In this document: piece after piece, positions 44,851 to 51,765 of the stretch
Numbering within the stretch: position 1 is the first letter of the stretch
Layout: each line of letters opens with the position of its first letter
NCBI RefSeq assembly: GCF_000719135.1
Contig: NZ_JOEK01000002.1
Coordinates: 248,001-312,000 of the forward strand
Origin: Streptomyces avicenniae
GTDB lineage: Bacteria > Actinomycetota > Actinomycetes > Streptomycetales > Streptomycetaceae
Direction: 5' to 3'
Length of the DNA: 64,000 nt
Notes under the pieces: model-generated
The model's input: the letters and a program-made list of their open reading frames with translations, nothing else
What the model was told of the DNA's origin: nothing
The model's database searches: none
Program-made: the position numbers and the translations under genes

Positions 44851-46484
44851 CCTCGCCCCTGCGCGCGGACGCCGACGTCCTCGTCCTCGGCGGCGGCCCG
44901 GCGGGCGCCTGGGCGGCGCTGGCCGCCGCCGAGGCGGGCGCCCGCGTCGTCCTGGCCGACAAGGGATACCTCGGCACCAGCGGCGCGGCGGCCTCCGGCG
45001 GCAACAACCTCTGGTACCTGCCGCCCGATCCGGCGCTGCGGGCGCGGGCCGTCGGCGAGCGCGAACGGCTCGGCGGCCACCTCACCGACCACCGCTGGAT
45101 GGCGCGCGTGCAGGAGGAGACGTACGGGCGCGTCAACCGGCTCGCCGCCTGGGGCTACCCGTTCCCGCGCGACGAGGACGGCGTCGAGCGCCGCAGCAGC
45201 CTCCAGGGCCCCGAGTACCTGCGGCGGCTGCGGCGGCGCGTGCACCGGTCGGGGGTGCGCATCCTCGACCACCACCCGGCGCTCGAACTGCTGACGGACG
45301 CGGACGGCACGGTGACGGGCGCCGCCGGGCTGCGCCGTCAGGAGGGCTTCGCGCCCTGGCGCGTACGGGCCGGGGCGGTGGTCCTGGCGACGGGCGGCTG
45401 CGCGTTCCTCTCCCGCGCCTTCGGACTGAACGTGGACACGGGCGACGGCCATCTGATGGCGGCCGAGCTGGGCGCCGAGCTGTCCGGCATGGAGTTCTCG
45501 TCCGTCTACGGCGCCTCGCCCGCCTTCGGCAACCACACCAAGGGCCTGATGATGCAGTACGCCACCTACTACGACGCCGACGGGACGGAGCTGGGCGGCG
45601 CGCGCGGCCTCGACACCCGCGACGTGCTCGCGCGGCGGCTGGCGGAGGGGCAGGCGGTGTACGCGCGTCTCGACCGCGCGCCGCTCGCGCTGCGCGAGCG
45701 GATGCGGGCGGCCCAGCCCAACTACTTCCTGCCGCTGGAGAAGGCGGGCATCGACGCGTTCACGCAGCCCTACCCGCTGCGGCTCGTGCTGGAGGGCACG
45801 GTGCGCGGCACCGGCGGCATCAGGATCGTCGGCGACGACTGCGCCACGAGCGTGCCAGGCCTGTACGCGGCGGGCGACGCGGCGACCCGTGAGCTGGTCA
45901 CCGGCGCGGCCAGCGGCGGCGGTTCGCTCAACGGCGCGTGGGCGATCTCGTCCGGCACCTGGGCCGGGGCGGGCGCGACGCGCTTCGCGCGGGCCAGGGG
46001 AGCGCTCCAGGAGGACGGCGGGCTGCGCGCCGCGGGCCGGGCCGGGCTGCGCCCGGCGCACTCCGGCGCGCGGGCGGCTGACCGGGCGGCGGTGGACGAA
46101 CTGGTCACCGCCGTGCAGGACCGCGTACTCCCTCTCGAACACAACCTGTTCCGCACGGACGAGGGCCTGCGCACCAGCCTCGCCCTGCTCGCCGAGCGGT
46201 GGACGTACGCGGCCGGTGAGCTGTGGGCGCGCGACGGCCGCACGACGCTGCGTGCCCGGGAGGCGAGCGCCATGACGGCCCACGCGCGCTGGATGTACAC
46301 GGCGGCCCTCGCGCGGACGGAGTCGCGGGGCGTGCACCGGCGCACCGACCACCCGGCGACCGATCCGGCACAGACACGCCGCCTGCTGGTCTCGGGGCTC
46401 GACCGGCTCGCGGTGCGCCCCGATCCGGTGGCGCCCGTGCCGTCCGGCGTGACGGCGGGCGCGGCGGAGGGGGCGGCGGCATGA
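44847..46484 (+). CDS. AprA-like FAD flavoprotein, copy 2
   Basis: 545 residues, paralogue of copy 1. Dinucleotide motif DVLVLGGGPAGAWAALAAAEAGARVVLADKG is the canonical GGGPAG. VLATGGCAFLSRAFG, NVDTGDGHLMAAELGA, GTVRGTGGIRIVGDDCAT and VPGLYAAGDAATRELVTGA are all conserved. The paralogues differ mainly in the middle (residues about 200-320, the substrate-facing cap), so they probably act on different or successive substrates. GTG 44847 overlaps the receptor stop by 4 bp; AGGAC upstream. Stop overlaps ferredoxin 2 by ATGA. Confidence 0.85.
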   Translation: MTSPLRADADVLVLGGGPAGAWAALAAAEAGARVVLADKGYLGTSGAAASGGNNLWYLPPDPALRARAVGERERLGGHLTDHRWMARVQEETYGRVNRLAAWGYPFPRDEDGVERRSSLQGPEYLRRLRRRVHRSGVRILDHHPALELLTDADGTVTGAAGLRRQEGFAPWRVRAGAVVLATGGCAFLSRAFGLNVDTGDGHLMAAELGAELSGMEFSSVYGASPAFGNHTKGLMMQYATYYDADGTELGGARGLDTRDVLARRLAEGQAVYARLDRAPLALRERMRAAQPNYFLPLEKAGIDAFTQPYPLRLVLEGTVRGTGGIRIVGDDCATSVPGLYAAGDAATRELVTGAASGGGSLNGAWAISSGTWAGAGATRFARARGALQEDGGLRAAGRAGLRPAHSGARAADRAAVDELVTAVQDRVLPLEHNLFRTDEGLRTSLALLAERWTYAAGELWARDGRTTLRAREASAMTAHARWMYTAALARTESRGVHRRTDHPATDPAQTRRLLVSGLDRLAVRPDPVAPVPSGVTAGAAEGAAA

Positions 46485-46900
46485 TCGAGGTGGTCAGCGA
46501 CAGCCGCTGCGTGCGCTGCGACATCTGTGTGAAGGTCTGCCCCACCGACGTGTTCGACCGGGACGCGGACGGGCTGCCCGTCATCGCCCGGCAGAGCGAC
46601 TGCCAGACCTGCTTCTCCTGCGAGCTCTACTGCCCGGTGGACGCGCTGTACGTCGCGCCTCTGTCGGGACCGGCCCCCGAGGGCTCCCCGCACCGCGACG
46701 AGGCGGCGCTCGCCGCGTCGGGCGCGCTCGGCGCCTACCGGGCCACGGTCGGCTGGGGCGGCGGGCGGCGGCCGGGCAGCACGCGGGACGCCAACTACCG
46801 CTTCACGGCAGGGATGACGGGCCAGCCGGGCGCCCGTCCCGCCCCGCTCCCCGAACCGGCGCTGCCCCCGCCCGCCGGGCTCGGCGAGTACGGCGCCTGA
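46481..46900 (+). CDS. AprB-like 2x[4Fe-4S] ferredoxin, copy 2
   Basis: 139 residues. CVRCDICVKVCP and CQTCFSCELYCP carry eight Cys for two [4Fe-4S] clusters; the longer tail (about 85 residues, Pro-rich) differs from copy 1. ATG 46481 overlaps the flavoprotein stop. Partner of flavoprotein copy 2. Last gene of the operon, followed by a hairpin terminator at 46907-46940. Confidence 0.87.
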   Translation: MIEVVSDSRCVRCDICVKVCPTDVFDRDADGLPVIARQSDCQTCFSCELYCPVDALYVAPLSGPAPEGSPHRDEAALAASGALGAYRATVGWGGGRRPGSTRDANYRFTAGMTGQPGARPAPLPEPALPPPAGLGEYGA

Positions 46901-46906
46901 CGCGGC

Positions 46907-46940
46907 GCCGCCCCCGGTGCGGCAGGGCACCGGGAGCGGC
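46907..46940. terminator. Terminator between the redox operon and the aldo/keto reductase
   Basis: Stem GCCGCCCCCGGTGC (46907-46920) / GCACCGGGAGCGGC (46927-46940) with one mismatch and a 6-nt loop, between convergent genes. Confidence 0.7.
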
Positions 46941-46963
46941 GTCGGCCCGCGGGGGCGGGGGTG

Positions 46964-47950
46964 TCAGGAGGCGTCGAGGTTGGCGAGGTACGCGTCGTCG
47001 GCCGCCGCGCCCGCGGCGGCGCCCGCGGGCAGCAGCAGTTCGAGACGGCCGAGCACGTCGTCGGCGATCTCCACGTCGGCGGCCCGCGCGTTGGCGGTGG
47101 CGTGCGCCGCGCCGCGCGTCCCGGGGATGGGCAGCGCGCCCCGGGCGATCACCCACGCGAGGGCGAGCTGCGCCGGGGTGACGCCCGCCTCGGCCGCGAG
47201 GGCGGCCACGCCGTCGGCCAGCGAGAGGTTGGCGGCCAGATTGCCGCGCTGGAAACGGGGGTTGCCGCGCCGCCAGTCGTTCCCGCCGGGCCGTTGCGCG
47301 CGCACCGTCCCGCCGATCAGGCCTCGGCCGAGCGGGCTGTACGCGACGAACGCGACGCCCAACGCGTCGCAGACGGGCAGGATCCCGCCCTCCGGGGCGC
47401 GGCTGAGCAGCGAGTACTCGCTCTGCACGGCCGCGACCGGGTGCACGGCGACGGCGCGCCGGAGCGTACCGGCCGAGACCTCGGACAGGCCGACGTGGCG
47501 GATCTTCCCCTCGGCGACCAGTTCGGCGAGGGCCGCCACGGTCTCCTCGACGGGCGTCGTCGGGTCGAGGCGGTGCAGGTAGTACAGGTCGATGCGGTCG
47601 GTCGCCAGGCGGCCGAGGCTCGCCTCCACGGCCGCGCGCACGTGGGCCCGGCGGCCGAGGCCGGGGACGAGCCGCCCGTCGGGGCCGGTGTCGCCGCCGA
47701 ACTTGGTGGCCAGCACGACCGTGTCCCTGCGCCCTCCGGCGAGGACGCGCCCGATCAGCCGCTCGCCGTGCCCGGCGCCGTAGATGTCGGCCGTGTCCAC
47801 GAGGGTGGTGCCCGCGTCGAGCGCGGCGAGCAGCGCGCCGGTCGCGGCGTCCTCCGTGACGTCGCCGTAGATGCCGGGCGACAGCGTCATGGCGCCGAAG
47901 CCGACCGCGGAGACGCGGGGACCGTCCGCGCCCAGTGTCCGGTATCGCAC
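46964..47950 (-). CDS. Aldo/keto reductase
   Basis: 328 residues. Classical AKR: LGFGAMTLSPG-type start, catalytic DTADIYGAGHGE (Asp/Tyr), Lys in VLATKFGGD, LYYLHRLDPTTPVEE (catalytic His), GLSEVS, and the cofactor end PIPGTRGAAHATANARA. Unlike the enzyme at 2763 it keeps the catalytic His. GTG 47950, weak Shine-Dalgarno GAGAG. Adjacent to an XRE regulator with which it shares a promoter motif (GGTGGTACC), so probably its target. Confidence 0.92.
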   Translation of the reverse strand: MRYRTLGADGPRVSAVGFGAMTLSPGIYGDVTEDAATGALLAALDAGTTLVDTADIYGAGHGERLIGRVLAGGRRDTVVLATKFGGDTGPDGRLVPGLGRRAHVRAAVEASLGRLATDRIDLYYLHRLDPTTPVEETVAALAELVAEGKIRHVGLSEVSAGTLRRAVAVHPVAAVQSEYSLLSRAPEGGILPVCDALGVAFVAYSPLGRGLIGGTVRAQRPGGNDWRRGNPRFQRGNLAANLSLADGVAALAAEAGVTPAQLALAWVIARGALPIPGTRGAAHATANARAADVEIADDVLGRLELLLPAGAAAGAAADDAYLANLDAS

Positions 47951-48056
47951 GTGCTTGCTCTCTCTCACTCGTCGTCCGTCTCCGGGGAAACGCCGCCCCG
48001 GTGGGCACCCGGAACCCTGCCGCACCGCGACGACGCGCGGCAATGACCCGGCGGTT

Positions 48057-48074
48057 GGTGGTACCCGCGGTACC
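48057..48074. promoter_or_regulatory. Putative XRE operator upstream of the aldo/keto reductase
   Basis: GGTGGTACCCGCGGTACC region: GGTACC-CGC-GGTACC at 48060-48074, preceded by GGT. The core GGTGGTACC recurs upstream of the XRE gene (48982-48993). Located about 107 bp upstream of the reductase start. Confidence 0.5.
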
Positions 48075-48102
48075 GGCCCCCCCGGCGGGAGCCGACGGCG
48101 GC

Positions 48103-48936
48103 TCAGCCGCGCCGCAGGACGTCGAGCCGGTCCAGCGCGTCCTGCTCGGGGCCGCCCTCGTCGGCGAGGTACGTCACGAGGCTGAGGTCGCCGGGACCGG
48201 GGAGCCGCAGCGCCTCGTACCGCAGGTTGACGCGCCCGACGGCCGGGTGCGCGAAGCGCTTGCGCCCGTGGTCGTGGTTCCGCACGTCGTGCCGCGCCCA
48301 CCAGGTGCGGAAGTCTTCGCTGTGCAGGGACAGTTCGCCGACGAGCGCGGCGATCGCCGGGTCGCCGGGGTGGCGTCCCGCGGACATCCGCACGTGCGCG
48401 ATGCCCCGCCGGGCCATCGTCGGCCAGTCCACGTAGAACGTCCTGGCCCCCGGGTGCGTGAACGCGTAGCGCACCAGGTTGCGGCGGGCGGGCGGCATCT
48501 CGGCGACGCCGGGGAAGAGCGCGGCGGCCATCCCGTTCCACGCCAGGACGTCCAGGCGTCGGCCGAGGACGTACGCGGGCGTCGGGTCCAGCTTCTCCAG
48601 CAGGCGGCGCGTGCCGGGCCTGACGCGTTCGGCCGGTGCAGGGGGCGGCGGGGCGCCGCCGCGCCCGGCGAGCGTGCGCAGGTGCTCGCGCTCGTCGGCG
48701 CCGAGCTCGAACACCCGCGCCAGCGCGTCCAGTACGGCCGCGGACGGGTTGACGCCCCTGCCCTGTTCGAGCCGCACGTAGTACTCGACGCTGATCCCGG
48801 CCAGGTGCGCGACCTCGGCGCGGCGCAGGCCGGGCGAACGCCGCCTGCCGCCGCCGGTCAGGCCGACGTCCTCGGGGCGGGTGCGGTCCCGCCGGGAGCG
48901 CAGGAACTCGGCAAGTCCTCGTCGTGGGTCCGCCAT
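48103..48936 (-). CDS. XRE-family transcriptional regulator (MmyB-like)
   Basis: 277 residues: N-terminal HTH_31 domain (GLRRAEVAHLAGISVEYYVRLEQGRG) and C-terminal MmyB-like ligand-binding domain (ARTFYVDWPTMARRGIAHVRM, WARHDVRNHDHGRKRFAHPAVGRVNLRYEAL), a combination common in Streptomyces regulators next to reductases. Leaderless layout: GAGACT 7 nt before ATG 48936. Upstream of the aldo/keto reductase in the same direction and sharing a GGTGGTACC motif with it. Confidence 0.9.
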   Translation of the reverse strand: MADPRRGLAEFLRSRRDRTRPEDVGLTGGGRRRSPGLRRAEVAHLAGISVEYYVRLEQGRGVNPSAAVLDALARVFELGADEREHLRTLAGRGGAPPPPAPAERVRPGTRRLLEKLDPTPAYVLGRRLDVLAWNGMAAALFPGVAEMPPARRNLVRYAFTHPGARTFYVDWPTMARRGIAHVRMSAGRHPGDPAIAALVGELSLHSEDFRTWWARHDVRNHDHGRKRFAHPAVGRVNLRYEALRLPGPGDLSLVTYLADEGGPEQDALDRLDVLRRG

Positions 48937-48981
48937 GCCGCCGAGTCTCGCAGCGGCGCGCCCGCCGGGTCGAGTCCGCGT

Positions 48982-48993
48982 GGTGGTACCACC
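48982..48993. promoter_or_regulatory. Perfect palindrome upstream of the XRE gene (putative operator)
   Basis: GGTGGTACCACC is an exact 12-bp palindrome 46 bp before the XRE start, followed by GTTACCACC. Shares GGTGGTACC with the site at 48057-48074 upstream of the adjacent reductase, so a common regulator, presumably the XRE protein, is likely. Confidence 0.55.
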
Positions 48994-49038
48994 GTTACCA
49001 CCCCCGTCACCACGCGGCACGGCCCGGCGGGCACGCTG

Positions 49039-51042
49039 TCAGACCGTGTCGGCGTCGGCAGGTTCCGCCGCCCGCGCCGCGCCGCGCGGCTGGGGGACGG
49101 GCCGGAACTGGGCCGCCTGGAGGTCGTACATCGTCCGGTACCTGCCACCGAGCGCCAGCAGCGCCTCGGGCGACCCCGACTCGACGAGCCGCCCCTCGTG
49201 CAGGACGTGCACCAGGTCGGCGCCGCGCACCGACGCCATCCGGTGCGTGATCAGCACGACGGTGCGCCCCTCGTCCGCCAGCGCCCGGATCTGGTCGAAC
49301 ACCCGCTGCTCCGCCTTCGCGTCGAGCGCGGCGGTCGGCTCGTCCACGACGAGGATCGGCGCGTCACGGTAGTGGGCGCGCGCGACGCCGAGCCGCTGCC
49401 ACTGGCCTCCGGACAGCTGGTGCCCGCCCCGGAAGCGGCGCGAGAGCAGCGTGTCCCAGCCGCGCGGCAGGGTGGGGAGCAGCGTGTCGAGACCCGCGTG
49501 GGCCGCGGCGCGCGCCAGGCGCCCGGGGTCGGAGGGGACCTCCGTGCGGGAGATGGAGACGTTGACGCCCGCCGTCATCGGCCAGCGGTAGTGGTCCTGG
49601 TGCACGAGGGCGCAGCGCCCGAAGATCTCCTGACGGTCGAGCGCCGCGGCGTCGTGGCCGTCCCAGCGGACGGTGCCGCGCTGCGGCAGGTACAGGCCGC
49701 AGAGCAGCTTGGCCAGCGTGCTCTTGCCCGAGCCGTTCTCGCCGACGAGCGCGACGACCGAGCCGCGTCCGACCGGGATCGTGAGCGACACGTCGCGCAA
49801 CGCGGGGGCGCCGTCGCTGCCCGGGTAGCCGAAGGTGACGTCCTCGAACGTGACGTTCTCCACGGCGGGGGGCAGCGGCTCGCCCCCGGCGGGGATGCAC
49901 CGGTCGGCGGACTCCCGCAGCAGCCGCTGGAGGTCGCCGACGTACAGGGACTCCTCGTGCAGGTAGTTGATCTGCCGTACCAGGCTGTCGAGTTGGCCGG
50001 TGCCGGTGCGGATGGCGAGGACGGCCGTGCCCGCGGCGGCCAGCGCCATCCCGCCGCCCCACAGCAGGAAGGCGAGGAGCGCGTACGTGCCGAGCGTCGC
50101 CGCGCCCGTGCAGGCGGCGGCGGCCAGCGCGGTACGGGCGGCGAGCCGGGCGAGACGTGCCTGCTCGTTCTCCTGGCTGACGGACATGTCGCGGAAGTGG
50201 CGCAGGATGTAGGGCCCGACGCCGTGGACGCGCACCTCGGGCGCGGCGTCCGTGTCGATCAGCAGGTTGGCGAGGGTGCTGGCGGCGCGCGAGTGCTGCA
50301 CCCACCGGTGCCAGCTGCGGTAGCGGCGGCGCGCCACCGTCAGCGTCGCCCAGGCGCGCGGGACGACGATGAGCAGCAGCATCGGGAGCAGCGCGCCGTG
50401 GAGGGCGGTGAGGACGGTGCCCGCGGCGAGCAGCGAGATGAGGGCGCCGAGGACGCCGACGCTGTGGCTGATCATGTTGCGCGCCGACGCGGCCCCGAAC
50501 TGGGCGGAGTCGAGCAGGCGGTGGAAGTCGTCGTCCTCCATCGCGGCCATCTCGACCTGGTGGGCGCGCTCCAGGTACTGCTCGCGTGCGAGGCGTTCCG
50601 CGCGGGGTTCGAGGGGGCCGCGGGCGAGCGTGGACAGGGCGTCGCAGGCGGCGCCGAGTGCGGCCGTCGCGCCGATGAGGACGGCGACCGGCACGCACTC
50701 GCGCATGCGGTCGGTGAGGTCGCCGCCGGTCAGGAGCGTGGTGAGGAGCCAGTTGACGGCGAGCAGGCCCACGGCCTGGGTGATGCCGCGGCCGATCTCG
50801 GCGAGGGTGACGAGGAGGGTGAGGCGGCGGTCGGCCCGCCAGGCGAGGGCGGCGGCGGTGCCCACCAGCCGGGGCATGCTCGCCAGCATGGCGCGGAGCC
50901 TGAGGCCGTAGCGGGACTCCTCGTGCCGGGCCCATGAGGTGTCGTAGACGAGCGCGCCGCCGAACAGCTCGCGCTCCGCGGCGGAGACGTGCGCGTCGTC
51001 CCCGCCGTCGTTGACGTTGCCTGTGCTGTTGCTGCGTTTCAC
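49039..51042 (-). CDS. ABC exporter (fused permease/ATPase)
   Basis: 667 residues: transmembrane half (residues about 50-400 with five to six helices, e.g. LTLLVTLAEIGRGITQAVGLLAVNW) and nucleotide-binding half: Walker A ALVGENGSGKSTLAKLL, Q-loop ALVHQDHYRWPM, signature LSGGQWQRLGVARA, Walker B ILVVDEPTAALD, H-loop VLITHRMASV. No peptidase C39 domain, so not a bacteriocin-maturation exporter. Substrate unknown. GTG 51042 with AAGGAG 8 nt upstream. A strong hairpin at 51217-51244 lies in its leader. No RiPP precursor is evident nearby. Confidence 0.88.
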   Translation of the reverse strand: MKRSNSTGNVNDGGDDAHVSAAERELFGGALVYDTSWARHEESRYGLRLRAMLASMPRLVGTAAALAWRADRRLTLLVTLAEIGRGITQAVGLLAVNWLLTTLLTGGDLTDRMRECVPVAVLIGATAALGAACDALSTLARGPLEPRAERLAREQYLERAHQVEMAAMEDDDFHRLLDSAQFGAASARNMISHSVGVLGALISLLAAGTVLTALHGALLPMLLLIVVPRAWATLTVARRRYRSWHRWVQHSRAASTLANLLIDTDAAPEVRVHGVGPYILRHFRDMSVSQENEQARLARLAARTALAAAACTGAATLGTYALLAFLLWGGGMALAAAGTAVLAIRTGTGQLDSLVRQINYLHEESLYVGDLQRLLRESADRCIPAGGEPLPPAVENVTFEDVTFGYPGSDGAPALRDVSLTIPVGRGSVVALVGENGSGKSTLAKLLCGLYLPQRGTVRWDGHDAAALDRQEIFGRCALVHQDHYRWPMTAGVNVSISRTEVPSDPGRLARAAAHAGLDTLLPTLPRGWDTLLSRRFRGGHQLSGGQWQRLGVARAHYRDAPILVVDEPTAALDAKAEQRVFDQIRALADEGRTVVLITHRMASVRGADLVHVLHEGRLVESGSPEALLALGGRYRTMYDLQAAQFRPVPQPRGAARAAEPADADTV

Positions 51043-51216
51043 CGGGTGACTCCTTCGGAGACCGTGTGCACCGCCCAACGGCCCCCGCCCGCACCGGGGC
51101 ACGGCCCCGCGCCGCACCTCGTCCCGCATCACCCCGGAACGCCGGACCGCGCCGCAGCATCCGCCGTACGCCCCGTGGGCAGAACGCCGGAGCGCACTCC
51201 CCCCGGGACACGAACC

Positions 51217-51244
51217 GGCCGGGGGCGAGGACTCGCCCCCGGCC
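51217..51244. repeat. Hairpin in the leader of the ABC exporter
   Basis: GGCCGGGGGCGAG (51217-51229) / CTCGCCCCCGGCC (51232-51244), a 13-bp stem. Plus-strand continuation CTGGCGCTTTCC is short of U's. Could be a terminator of an unseen plus transcript or a 5' attenuation structure for the exporter, 175 nt upstream of its start. Confidence 0.5.
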
Positions 51245-51687
51245 TGGCGCTTTCCGTAGACACCCGGCATCACCGGGCCCGGAAAGGCTGAGCGAAGGAA
51301 AGCGGCAGAGGGAGGTGGCGCCTCCTCACCAACCGTCCGAATCCATGCCGACGCTCGAATGCAAGCAGCATGGCGACAGGAACCTGTCTGCTCCATAGCA
51401 TGGTCGCGTAGACAAGTCCACGTATCCGCGAGACGCTCGACGGAGAGTTGACGAGACTCTCAGCTCTACCTCGATCCAAGTAAGCTCGTCAGTATATCCA
51501 GCAGATCAGCGTGTGTATGACTTCGGCACTCCTGGAGACTGCCAACACGCCAGCACTGAACAGCTGGTTACTAACCTCGGTCACGGAACGGCCTTTCTCG
51601 GGATGATCATGAACCCGTAGGCTATCCGGCCCCGAGGACAAGGCATGACCAACCAAAGCCGCAATCGAGCACAAGCCCGTCATTAGA

Positions 51688-51717
51688 ACAGTTCATTCAC
51701 TCCAATGAATGAACTGT
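51688..51717 (-). terminator. Terminator of the SARP gene
   Basis: Perfect 12-bp stem ACAGTTCATTCA (51688-51699) / TGAATGAACTGT (51706-51717), 6-nt loop, 48 nt after the SARP stop on the minus strand, followed by TCTAATG. Unusually AT-rich for this genome. Confidence 0.65.
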
Positions 51718-51765
51718 GCGTGTGAGCCGTCCTTGTGGGGCGTGATGAGGTAAGGCCGGATCACG

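Larger units (their letters stand above)
51043..51765. other. Intergenic region upstream of the ABC exporter
   Basis: 723 bp. 51043-51290 is GC-rich with a hairpin at 51217-51244. 51290-51690 is clearly lower in GC (near half A+T) and has short open frames only: a minus frame 51489-51683 (64 residues, MTGLCSIAALVG start, no close Shine-Dalgarno) and a plus frame of 17 codons at 51345-51398. Neither is supported. The stretch may be a degenerate remnant or hold a regulatory RNA; nothing decides. Confidence 0.35.

Noticed and set aside
51345..51398. 17-codon plus-strand frame starting MPTLECKQHG, considered as a RiPP precursor for the ABC exporter
   Set aside because: No Shine-Dalgarno, no modification enzyme nearby, and the exporter lacks a peptidase domain.
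51489..51683. 64-codon minus-strand frame MTGLCSIAALVG...
   Set aside because: No ribosome-binding site within normal distance, overlaps a terminator hairpin, and no recognisable domain; kept only as part of the intergenic description.
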